Source: JAVBJN01 sp031546985
GTDB taxonomy: Bacteria > Bacteroidota > Bacteroidia > Chitinophagales > Chitinophagaceae
Assembly (NCBI GenBank): GCA_031546985.1
Contig: JAVBJN010000068.1
Span: forward strand, 1-64,000
DNA length: 64,000 nt
Reading direction: 5' to 3'
Shown: in pieces, positions 8,052-16,253 of the stretch
How the letters are laid out: every line of letters starts with the position of its first letter
How positions within the stretch are numbered: position 1 is the stretch's first letter
Made by a program: the position numbers and the translations under genes
The notes under the pieces: model-generated
What the model was told of the DNA's origin: nothing
The model's database searches: none
What the model saw: the letters and a program-made list of their open reading frames with translations, nothing else

Positions 8052-8972
8052 TTATTCAGAAATGCCCGTCAGCATATTTCTTTTGAGGTTTACCACTTTC
8101 TCTTCTTCATGCTCCACCACCCGTTTGCAAATAATATTCATCCGCTCACTAATCCGGTTGGTCGCTATGGTTTCATTAAAATCGAGGTATCGCCTGCGGT
8201 GAAAAAACGAAGGTTTGGTATAGAATATCCAGGCGTATGGCTCGCCATTTGCGCCTATCACTTCGATAGGCGATTGGGGATATTTGAGGTTATAATCTTC
8301 TATAAACCGGTAAAACCAATCGCCCAGCTTAATATCCGGCGGCGACTTAGCCTTTACCGTAAAACGCTCGCCCTGCTGCAGTTTTTTGGTAAACTCTACA
8401 TTAAGCACCATGAGTTTGTCAAAATCGGCCCCTTCAAAGCTGATGGCGTTTAAATGGGGATTGTATACCCAAACTTTATAGATATCGAAAGGAATGGCGG
8501 TAAACTGCAGCCAGCAGTAGTAAAACAGCAATGGCACCGGAAACACCAAAATGGCGGTTACGGCCATCCAGGCAAATCCCTGAAACGGACTTAACCAGGC
8601 AAACAGCAGGGTAAACAGGTACCCACCCAGCACCATGCACAGCAGCGTAACCAACGATTCGAAGAGGATTACCATCCCCTTCTTTGCATGGATTTTCTTA
8701 AAGTAAAGTCCCAGCAGGTTAACGTGCAAAACACCCAGCAGCAGAAAAATAACCTGTGCAAACAAATACCAGTATGGGCTAAAGGTGCTGCCCGCCATAC
8801 CGCCCAGGCCCGGCAGGGCAAGTAAAAGACCTGCCAGCAGCACATAAATAATGAGGCGCCGGTTATTGGCAAGCGCACTTTTCTTTTGCACCAGGTACAT
8901 TACCCCCATGAGCAACATGGCCAGTAGTGGCAAAAGCAGGTATTTGATAAAAATAGTTTTGATAGCGATCAT
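8052..8972 (-). CDS. tssN: T6SS subtype iii membrane protein TssN
   Basis: 306 residues. The first about 160 residues hold five hydrophobic segments (from KYLLLPLLAMLLMGVMYLV, through the VLLAGLLLALPGL, FAQVIFLLLGVLHV and LVTLLCMVLGGYLF stretches, to AILVFPVPLLFYYCW). They are followed by a soluble domain of about 145 residues with KPSFFHRRRYLDFNETIA. This matches TssN, one of the proteins specific to the Bacteroidota T6SS that are thought to replace the TssJLM membrane complex. It lies between tssG and tssK with 9- and 16-base spacers in the operon. Confidence 0.87.
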   Translation of the reverse strand: MIAIKTIFIKYLLLPLLAMLLMGVMYLVQKKSALANNRRLIIYVLLAGLLLALPGLGGMAGSTFSPYWYLFAQVIFLLLGVLHVNLLGLYFKKIHAKKGMVILFESLVTLLCMVLGGYLFTLLFAWLSPFQGFAWMAVTAILVFPVPLLFYYCWLQFTAIPFDIYKVWVYNPHLNAISFEGADFDKLMVLNVEFTKKLQQGERFTVKAKSPPDIKLGDWFYRFIEDYNLKYPQSPIEVIGANGEPYAWIFYTKPSFFHRRRYLDFNETIATNRISERMNIICKRVVEHEEEKVVNLKRNMLTGISE

Positions 8973-8981
8973 AGTTCCTTT

Positions 8982-9920
8982 CTATAAAAAAGTTGTGTAT
9001 CCTAAATAGTTTTGGTGCGCCCCGGCCGATATTGTAAACGAGCCTTCTTCGGCAACTGTAATACATTGCTGGCCACACCAGGCTGTGGCAGGCAAGCAGT
9101 ATTCATACATGGTTTGCAACAAGTGGTTGAGGTGGCTGCCGGGTAAAAAACGGCAGATATCCTGCGCTGGTACCGGGCCAATATTGATCTGCCAGTTCTG
9201 GTTTCCATCGGCATGCGGCCCGCATAAAAGCGTGCTGATGCCCAACTGTGCATGACCCAGCTGTACCTGGGCTACGTTATCGGGTTCTTCTACCTTATTG
9301 GCAGCAAATTCTACCGTAACCGGCACGCCCAAAAAAGCGGCCATACATTTTTCGAACCAGCGGCGGTTGCCTTTGGCAGCTGAGAAAAAAGGCAACAGGT
9401 GCAGAAAAACTTTGGCGCTGGCAGCATCCAACTCGCCAAGCATGGGCCATAGATCGGTTAATATGTGCAGCAGTTCGTCATTGTTGCCTATATCATCGAG
9501 CTGGTTCTCATAATCGAGCATAGCCAGTTCGGCATAGCCGGCTTCCATTTCAAATGGCACAAAAAACTGCCGTGCATCCTGCTCTGCCTTCTTTTGCTTT
9601 CGCATCTGCTCAATGATATCGGCAGTCTCGTTATACTGGCTACCCAGCGTAGGCGGGTGAAAAACGCCTTCGGGCAAATAATTGTAAATGCTCTCGCGGT
9701 TGGTTTCTATCACCACATGCGGCTGGTTAAAACCCACTATATTTCTCCGCAGCCAGGCCACATCTTTATGGGCCGACCGTTGGTTGCTGCTGCGCCTGCG
9801 AATAAAGATCTGCCCTACCGGAATGCCCCTGCCCAGCAGGGCCGCAGCCACTACTTCTGCCTTGTAATCGGTATCCAGCCGGTTTACAACATGTTGCGTT
9901 ACAGGTATTTTATCCAGCAT
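8982..9920 (-). CDS. tssG: T6SS baseplate protein TssG
   Basis: 312 residues, slightly shorter than proteobacterial TssG and normal for this subtype. It follows tssF with an 11-base overlap, the usual tssF-tssG order, and continues into tssN 9 bases later. TssG forms the baseplate wedge with TssF and TssE. The N-terminal ALLGRGIPVGQIFIRRR and the C-terminal part with FLPGSHLNHLLQTMYEYCLP are consistent with the family. It is cytoplasmic, with no membrane segment. The assignment rests on both sequence and operon position. Confidence 0.85.
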   Translation of the reverse strand: MLDKIPVTQHVVNRLDTDYKAEVVAAALLGRGIPVGQIFIRRRSSNQRSAHKDVAWLRRNIVGFNQPHVVIETNRESIYNYLPEGVFHPPTLGSQYNETADIIEQMRKQKKAEQDARQFFVPFEMEAGYAELAMLDYENQLDDIGNNDELLHILTDLWPMLGELDAASAKVFLHLLPFFSAAKGNRRWFEKCMAAFLGVPVTVEFAANKVEEPDNVAQVQLGHAQLGISTLLCGPHADGNQNWQINIGPVPAQDICRFLPGSHLNHLLQTMYEYCLPATAWCGQQCITVAEEGSFTISAGAHQNYLGYTTFL

Positions 9921-11820
9921 TATTTTCCCCCTCCTTTTGCGATACCAGCGCTGTTTCGTTTATAAAACATACCCGGTACGCCACACCATCTACCGACCGC
10001 TGCTCGATCTGCTGTTTGAGCGCTTTGGCTGTGCTTATCCAGTAAGCGGCATTGTAAGCCTCATAATCGACCGGAGTAATACAGATCTCGAGCGTGCGGA
10101 TAAATCCTTCTTTGGGCTTCTGGCTTATATCGGTGCCTTTTTTAACGGTAATATCGCGCACCAGGTTGCGCAGCTCTTTTTTGCAAAAGCTCTTAATATC
10201 TTCGGTGGTAATAATCCTGTCGCGGGTAGTTAAGGCGTAGCGATAGGCCTGCACCGCATCCAGCCCCTTTTGTGCCTCCTGCCCACCGGTAGTGCCGGTA
10301 AGCAGCATTATATTGCCTTTGTGCACCACGGCGCTTTTGGTGCCCGTAAGCGTTAGCCCTGCCCGTAGGTTATTGGCCAGGGTGCAGTGTGTAATCCAAT
10401 ATGCGGCATACATGTATTCGTTTTCGCGGTGGGGCTCTACAATTACGTAAGATGGCATTTGCTTTACCGCTCCGCTGGCGAGTTTGGTTTTACGATCCAG
10501 GAATTTCATCTGGGTCATCATTTCTTTAAGCACGGTAATCACATTATCCCTTTCCAGGTTACCAAATGCGGCTACTTCATCGCGGGTCATTTCCAGCACA
10601 TAATCAATCAGGTCTATGGCGCTCCTTTCATCAAAACGTTCCATGCCCGCTACCCTTACGGTGTACAGCCCTTTTTGCAGTGCGGCAATATGCGAATAGG
10701 GAATTTCTTCGTACTTGCCCCCCGCACCATCGGTTACCTCATCTACCATTAAAAAATGTTCTCCGGTTACGGTGGTGAGCGGTATATTATTTCCCGAAAT
10801 ATCGAACTGGCACTCATTGCGCTTCCATTTGCGGTTAATGACCGGAAAAGCGTTGAGCATAAAGCCCAATCCCTGCTGCATAGCCAGGTTATATTGCGGC
10901 GGTAGCTGAATAGCCAGCCATACATATTGTGCGCCGGAGAAAACAACATTATCCTGCAAGGGTTTAAATCCCGGTACACCCTGGGGCACTGCGGTGCGGT
11001 ATTGCAGCAAATCATTGGGCAGGCCCGAGAGGGTAACAAACTGGTTGGCGTAAATGCCCTTTACCGTGTCCTGTACTCTGCGGAAACTGGCATACGCTTC
11101 AAAAATTTCGCGGTAGCCCTGCTCTCCTGCTACCTGCTGGTAGTTTTGCCCTTTGGTAGCAGCAAGTATATGATCGCCTATTGAAAACCGGGCATGCGGC
11201 AACAGGCTGTACACCCAATCGAGGTGTTCAAAATCGGGACAGGTACTATATAGTGTAATTTCGTGCAGCCGTTCGTCGAAACCAGGTTCTAACTCCATAC
11301 CCAGCCAAATGGTGTGCGGGGGCACACTACCTTGTGCAATACCCGATTGTGGTATTTTATTGCCTTGCTCGTCAATCACAAAACACATATCGCCCGTAAG
11401 CATAGCGGCTACTCTTGCTTTTACCAGCTTCACATGATCGATGGGGGTAAAGGGAATCTCTACCTGCATATCCGAAGCGGTTTTGAGCGAAGTATGAAAC
11501 TGTCTTTTATGAAAAAACTCCACATTAGAATGGAGTACCGTATGGTTCTCTACAGGGCGGGCACAGGCTATGGCATGGGCAGGCTGCGGAATGGTGTAAA
11601 TGGTAGGTGTAAGCAGGCGGGCTATTTTCTCCAGCATCCTGGATTTTATGTTATTTACCTCATTGCTTACCCGAAACACCTCGGTACTAAAGGCATCCAT
11701 CAGCAATTTTACAAACGGGTCCAGCGCCTGCGGGTTCTTTATACCCCATAGTGTAGCAGCATGCTGCATCATCCTGGCCCGGATGGCTTCTTTTGAAAAC
11801 AGGTTAATAGGCTGGTTCAT
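9910..11820 (-). CDS. tssF: T6SS baseplate protein TssF
   Basis: 636 residues, the normal TssF length. The N-terminal SKEAIRARMMQHAATLWG, followed by LDPFVKLLMDAFSTEVFRVSNEV and LLTPTIYTIPQPAHAIA, is the conserved TssF opening, in which this helical stretch precedes phage gp6-like wedge domains. Two TssF per wedge assemble with TssG, TssE and TssK. The 3' end overlaps tssG by 11 bases, indicating coupled translation; the start follows tssE by 10 bases. All expected parts are present. Confidence 0.92.
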   Translation of the reverse strand: MNQPINLFSKEAIRARMMQHAATLWGIKNPQALDPFVKLLMDAFSTEVFRVSNEVNNIKSRMLEKIARLLTPTIYTIPQPAHAIACARPVENHTVLHSNVEFFHKRQFHTSLKTASDMQVEIPFTPIDHVKLVKARVAAMLTGDMCFVIDEQGNKIPQSGIAQGSVPPHTIWLGMELEPGFDERLHEITLYSTCPDFEHLDWVYSLLPHARFSIGDHILAATKGQNYQQVAGEQGYREIFEAYASFRRVQDTVKGIYANQFVTLSGLPNDLLQYRTAVPQGVPGFKPLQDNVVFSGAQYVWLAIQLPPQYNLAMQQGLGFMLNAFPVINRKWKRNECQFDISGNNIPLTTVTGEHFLMVDEVTDGAGGKYEEIPYSHIAALQKGLYTVRVAGMERFDERSAIDLIDYVLEMTRDEVAAFGNLERDNVITVLKEMMTQMKFLDRKTKLASGAVKQMPSYVIVEPHRENEYMYAAYWITHCTLANNLRAGLTLTGTKSAVVHKGNIMLLTGTTGGQEAQKGLDAVQAYRYALTTRDRIITTEDIKSFCKKELRNLVRDITVKKGTDISQKPKEGFIRTLEICITPVDYEAYNAAYWISTAKALKQQIEQRSVDGVAYRVCFINETALVSQKEGENNAG

Positions 11821-11830
11821 GGGTATTCAT

Positions 11831-12280
11831 TTAGTCGACCGACATGGGGCTTAAAAAAATCTCGGTAGAGAAATTAAACGGCTCACCGGTTTCGGTAAGT
11901 GTGGCATTGATAACCACGGTTGCCTTTCTTTTTATTTCGCTGAATTTTTTGGTTTTATAGGTATGCTCTACAAAAGCAGTACGTACCTGAATTTTGGCCG
12001 CCATAATGCGGGGTTCGTGCTGGGCTATCTGCTCCATAAGGCTTCCGGTAAAGGTTTCCTCCCACAGCACACTGGTAGCGGCATTATCAAACTCAATATT
12101 CCATACCGCGTTTCCATAACTGCTGTTGTAGCGGTTTTCGCCCTGGCGTGTGGTTATCAGCAGCATAATGTTTTGTGCTATACTCTCGGCCAGGCTGCAC
12201 ATTTCAATGGCACCACCATCTTCCTGGAAAAGCGCAGTTGGGTTAAACGGTATTTTATAGTAAGGTGTATCCTGGTACAT
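11831..12280 (-). CDS. tssE: T6SS baseplate protein TssE (gp25-like)
   Basis: 149 residues, a gp25/GPW-family lysozyme-like baseplate protein. The block SIAQNIMLLITTRQGENRYNSS with ENR is the gp25 signature region; the EPR segment (QHEPRIMAAKIQVRTAF) further on is also typical. TssE nucleates sheath polymerisation on the baseplate. It begins only 4 bases after the lytic transglycosylase gene stop and is followed by tssF, so all three are on one transcript. Confidence 0.88.
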   Translation of the reverse strand: MYQDTPYYKIPFNPTALFQEDGGAIEMCSLAESIAQNIMLLITTRQGENRYNSSYGNAVWNIEFDNAATSVLWEETFTGSLMEQIAQHEPRIMAAKIQVRTAFVEHTYKTKKFSEIKRKATVVINATLTETGEPFNFSTEIFLSPMSVD

Positions 12281-12284
12281 GGCG

Positions 12285-13154
12285 TTAGTCTTTTGTGTTG
12301 ATGGACTCGTTTAAGATTTCGTATTGCAGCAACAGAAAATCGGGCATTTTATCTTGCGGCAATACCAGGCTGGCTTTGCCATTCAGCGCCAGCGCTTCGG
12401 TTATACCCGCATTTAGTTTCATAACCAAAGCAGCGGGTATTTGCAATCGTGCAGCCACCAGGCTAAGGTTATAACCACTGCTGATCTCTGTTTCTGATAC
12501 TGGTATACCGTACTTTTTTGCCTTTTTGACGGGCCTGGCAGAAGCTGCCATGGGTGCGTTGGCTGCCATTATCTCAGTTTCGGATGTGGCTACGCAAGAC
12601 AGGAAAAACTTATCGACGTGCGTAATGGTCTCCGCAGGTAAAAAACTGCGCACCACAGCATAGTTTACGGTACCCGCTTTTTCAATAGCCTGGTTTACCC
12701 TGCCCGCTCCGCAACTATATGCCGCCACCACCAAAGGCAGGCTTTGGTAATTTTGGTACAGGCTGGCAATAAAACGAACTGCTGCCTGTGTGCTTTTATA
12801 GGTATCGAACCGGTCGGCATCTGCAAGATTGCAATCGGCCGCAGTGGCGGGCATTAACTGCCAGATGCCGGCTGCACCTTTTTCAGATACCGCTTTGTTG
12901 TCAAATCCGGATTCTATCAATGCCAGGTTCCTTAATGCCAGTGGCAACTTATATTGTGCGAGTGTGTATTCTATAAACTGCACCATAGGCCGGTTTTGCA
13001 GTATTGCAGCACGGTAATAAGCTATTTGCGCATCCCTGCCCGCTTCGGGTACCACAGCACTTGCCTTCTGTACCGTGCACAGTACAACCGCCCAAAGCAG
13101 CAGCTTGCAGCACAGGCGATATACAATAGCGGGTTTAAGGTTGTACTTGTTCAT
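12285..13154 (-). CDS. Lytic transglycosylase, SLT domain plus LysM-like tail (MltD-like)
   Basis: 289 residues with an N-terminal signal segment (about 14-33). An SLT domain (about 55-190) carries the catalytic glutamate in ALIESGFD (Glu81), followed by GAAGIWQLMPATA and later VVAAYSCGAGRVNQAI, all hallmark motifs. The last 70 residues (SGYNLSLVAARLQIPAALVMKLNAG) look like a degenerate LysM. It should cleave peptidoglycan glycan strands in the periplasm. It lies inside the tss operon between tssE and a secreted unknown, so its likely job is opening the wall for assembly of the secretion apparatus, as dedicated transglycosylases do for other secretion systems. That role is inference. Confidence 0.87.
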   Translation of the reverse strand: MNKYNLKPAIVYRLCCKLLLWAVVLCTVQKASAVVPEAGRDAQIAYYRAAILQNRPMVQFIEYTLAQYKLPLALRNLALIESGFDNKAVSEKGAAGIWQLMPATAADCNLADADRFDTYKSTQAAVRFIASLYQNYQSLPLVVAAYSCGAGRVNQAIEKAGTVNYAVVRSFLPAETITHVDKFFLSCVATSETEIMAANAPMAASARPVKKAKKYGIPVSETEISSGYNLSLVAARLQIPAALVMKLNAGITEALALNGKASLVLPQDKMPDFLLLQYEILNESINTKD

Positions 13155-13174
13155 AGCAGGTTGGTTAAGCGTTT

Positions 13175-13726
13175 TTACCGGGCTGGTTTTAGTTCCATTT
13201 CATGCTTGCGCACCGCTGTCATCGCCGTTTGGATCTTTGTCTTTTCTGCCGGGGGCAGGTCATTGTAATTGCGTATTATGCCCAGCAGCAACATTGTTTT
13301 ACCGTTCAGCAGTGTAAGAAAACCAGTATACGGATGAATGTACAAGGGCATCAAAACGGTATCAAAACGGTTGGTGTCTACCGATACGATTGGTGCAACG
13401 GTATCTGCAAATGTGATGGTAAACACATCAAAGGCTACAGAATCAACCGGCATACCTGTGGGGTCTACATACAGTACTGCACTTACTTTTTGTTTTACCT
13501 GGTACCGTTTTATCTGAGCCCCGGGCAATACAGCTCCCGCCAAAGCATAGTGAACCAACTTGTCCTGGTATACCGTTAACGCCTTTCGAGGTTTCAGTTT
13601 ATTATCCATACGACGGTAAGCATTGCGGTTATGCTGCTGATTGTACACCTCGGTATAGGTTTGTCCCATAACCGGGCTGTGCCCCAGTGCCATCAGTATT
13701 ATTATCACAAACCAGCATCTTATCAT
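13175..13726 (-). CDS. Secreted hypothetical protein in the T6SS operon
   Basis: 183 residues with an N-terminal signal peptide (RCWFVIIILMALGHSPVMG, then QTYTEV). The rest is beta-rich with a mid-region VSAVLYVDPTGMPVDSVAF and no family I recognise. It is encoded between tssH (34 bases upstream) and the lytic transglycosylase (20 bases downstream), so it is co-transcribed with the T6SS. Being exported, it could be part of the periplasmic portion of the apparatus or regulate the transglycosylase next door. Whether it is a conserved subtype iii component could not be checked here. Confidence 0.65.
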   Translation of the reverse strand: MIRCWFVIIILMALGHSPVMGQTYTEVYNQQHNRNAYRRMDNKLKPRKALTVYQDKLVHYALAGAVLPGAQIKRYQVKQKVSAVLYVDPTGMPVDSVAFDVFTITFADTVAPIVSVDTNRFDTVLMPLYIHPYTGFLTLLNGKTMLLLGIIRNYNDLPPAEKTKIQTAMTAVRKHEMELKPAR

Positions 13727-13760
13727 AACTATTCATTTAAAAGGCGCTTGTTCGCCACAC

Positions 13761-16241
13761 TTATGCTTTCGTCACTTTCCAGTCCAGCAGACCTTCTCCG
13801 GTGAGCGATACGGTTATGGTATCGCCTTTCGCTACTTCTTCGCGTACGATCATTTTAGATACCGGTCTGCTCAATTGCGACCGGATAACACCGCTGATTT
13901 GCCGGGCACCGTACTTACTGCTAAAGCCGCTTAATGTAAGCTGGTTAACGGCATCATCTGTAATGCTAAAACCAATGCCCATGCGCGTAAGCGGATCGGT
14001 TAATGTTTTTAATTGTATGCCAAAAATTTTGGTAGCCATTTGCGCCGTAATGGGGCCAAAAGGAACAATCTCTGTTAAACGCCCCAGGAACTCGGGCCGG
14101 AAATGACCGGCCATAATCTGCATGAGATCGCCGGAGGTAGGTACCTGCTGCTGTTCAAATTTTTCGATGATTTGCGCGCTGCCAATATTGGAGGTAAAAA
14201 GAACGAGCGCGTTGCTAAAATCGCCTTCCTTGCCCAGTTTGTCGCTGATCTTGCCTTCGTCCATAATTTGCAGAAACACATCAAAAACCGATGGGTGTGC
14301 TTTCTCAATTTCATCGAACAGCACTACGGAGTAAGGTTGCTGGCGTATTTTATTGACCAGCACACCACCTTCTTCATACCCCACATAGCCGGGAGGCGCG
14401 CCATACAGCAAAGCCGCAGAATGCTCTTCCTTAAACTCCGACATATCGAACCGTATCATGGCTTTTTCATCATTGAAAAGCAACTCCGCCATCGATTTGG
14501 CCAATTCGGTCTTGCCCGTGCCCGTAGGCCCCAGCAGGAAAAAAGAGCCAATAGGCTGGCCGGGCTTGTTGATGCCGCTGCGGCTCTCTACAATAGCATC
14601 GCTCAGCGCTTTTAAAGCATGATCCTGCCCTACCACCCTTTTGAGCAGGTAAGCATCCATGTTTAGCAATTTTTCCTTTTCCTGCGCCTGTATCTTGCCA
14701 ATGGGGATATTGGTTTTGGCAGCCATTACCGCGGCGAGCTCCAGTTTTCCGGCTTTCTCCCGTTTAATGGCTGTATAGCCCAGCAGCTCGGTATATACCG
14801 CATCTATGATTTGCCGGGCCTGTGCCGCATCATTTACAGTTGTAAGTGCAGGTTGCTCGTGCAACGATCCCCATAAAACAGGGCTCACACTGTTTTGCAG
14901 CAGGTTGTACAACCATTTCAGCTCGGCTAGTTGTGCGTCCGCATCATTTGTAAGTTCCTCTATAGCCTGGTCGTATTGCGACTTCCAGTTTTGCAGTTCT
15001 TTTTCCGATACCTCGTCGAGCATGCGAATGGCCGATAGGGTTCTGTCCAGCAGATCCAGTGCCGCATCGGGCAGTTTCTTATCCTTGATGTACCTGCGCG
15101 ATAACCGCACACACTCCGGAATGGCATCTTTATCTATTTTAACTTCGTGGTGCGCTTCGTACCGCGAAGCCAGTAAGGCTACCATCTTGCAACAGGTTTC
15201 AAAATCGGGTTCCTGCACCGGCAATAGTTCAAACCGGCGGTTAAAAGCCTGCTCCGGCTCTACAATCTTCCGGTACTCTTCCTGCGTGGTAGCACCAATA
15301 ACGGTAATGGCGCCACGGGCCAGTTCGGGTTTAAGCAAATTGGCTGCACCGCTGCCTGCCGCGCCTTTGTTATCGAGCAGCACATGTATTTCGTCAATAA
15401 ACAGGATGGCCCTGTCCATTTGTTTGATATCGGCAATCACCTTTTTCAACCGGTCTTCTACCTCTCCTTTGTAAGAAGCGCCAGCTAGCAGCGTACCCAT
15501 ATCCAGCTCCAGCAAAACCGCTTTTTGCAGGTGCAAAGGCACGTTTCCTTTCACAATTTCATAAGCAAAACCCTCTACCAGTGCAGATTTACCTACGCCA
15601 GGCTCACCGGTTATGATTACATTGGGTTTGCTGCGCCTGCCCAGTATTTCGATAAGCGTACGTATCTCTTTTTCGCGGCCAATGATGGGATCGGTTTGCC
15701 CCTGTGCCGCCAATTTCGTTTTATCAATACAGTATTTTTGCACCGCGGCCAGGTTACTTGTTTGCATTGCTGCGCCCGGCATTAATGCATCCAAACCAAC
15801 ATCTTTGCCACTGCTGGGACTGAACACCGATAAAATTTCGTGCTCGCGCAATGGCAGAGACCTGAGCTGCTCTGGCGAGAAAGCCACATGGAGCTTTACC
15901 ACAGCGGTAAGCATGCAAAGCGGCGTTATTTCATCGAGCCCCAGTCTTAAACGCACCTCCTCTGCCTCATTCATAATATGATCTACTACCCCATCTTTAT
16001 CAATGGTAATGGGCAGACTGGTTGTTTTGGTAAATTCCTCTATCCGCACATCGGCCCATTCTATAAAATAACCAGTGTCTTTATCGAGGCTCGCCAGCAA
16101 GTCGTGCAGCCCTGCTTCTTTATGCATCAGGGCGCTCAAGAGGTGAGGCGCGCCATAATTTTCATTGTAATTTTCGCGGGCTACCGATTGGGCAATATGT
16201 ATAACCTGTTTAAGGGTTTCGTTGGCAAAAAATAAACTCAT
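13761..16241 (-). CDS. tssH: T6SS sheath-recycling ATPase TssH/ClpV
   Basis: 826 residues, with the ClpB/ClpV layout: an N-terminal Clp repeat domain (about 1-150), AAA+ domain 1 with Walker A GEPGVGKS (212-219) and Walker B ILFIDEIH, a middle helical region, AAA+ domain 2 with Walker A GPTGTGKT and Walker B VLFDEIEKAHP, and a C-terminal D2-small domain. It unfolds contracted TssBC sheath for reuse in the cytoplasm. It lies in the middle of the tss operon between tssR and a secreted unknown, which identifies it as ClpV rather than the housekeeping ClpB. Motifs appear intact. Confidence 0.93.
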   Translation of the reverse strand: MSLFFANETLKQVIHIAQSVARENYNENYGAPHLLSALMHKEAGLHDLLASLDKDTGYFIEWADVRIEEFTKTTSLPITIDKDGVVDHIMNEAEEVRLRLGLDEITPLCMLTAVVKLHVAFSPEQLRSLPLREHEILSVFSPSSGKDVGLDALMPGAAMQTSNLAAVQKYCIDKTKLAAQGQTDPIIGREKEIRTLIEILGRRSKPNVIITGEPGVGKSALVEGFAYEIVKGNVPLHLQKAVLLELDMGTLLAGASYKGEVEDRLKKVIADIKQMDRAILFIDEIHVLLDNKGAAGSGAANLLKPELARGAITVIGATTQEEYRKIVEPEQAFNRRFELLPVQEPDFETCCKMVALLASRYEAHHEVKIDKDAIPECVRLSRRYIKDKKLPDAALDLLDRTLSAIRMLDEVSEKELQNWKSQYDQAIEELTNDADAQLAELKWLYNLLQNSVSPVLWGSLHEQPALTTVNDAAQARQIIDAVYTELLGYTAIKREKAGKLELAAVMAAKTNIPIGKIQAQEKEKLLNMDAYLLKRVVGQDHALKALSDAIVESRSGINKPGQPIGSFFLLGPTGTGKTELAKSMAELLFNDEKAMIRFDMSEFKEEHSAALLYGAPPGYVGYEEGGVLVNKIRQQPYSVVLFDEIEKAHPSVFDVFLQIMDEGKISDKLGKEGDFSNALVLFTSNIGSAQIIEKFEQQQVPTSGDLMQIMAGHFRPEFLGRLTEIVPFGPITAQMATKIFGIQLKTLTDPLTRMGIGFSITDDAVNQLTLSGFSSKYGARQISGVIRSQLSRPVSKMIVREEVAKGDTITVSLTGEGLLDWKVTKA

Positions 16242-16253
16242 GTGGGTTTGGCT

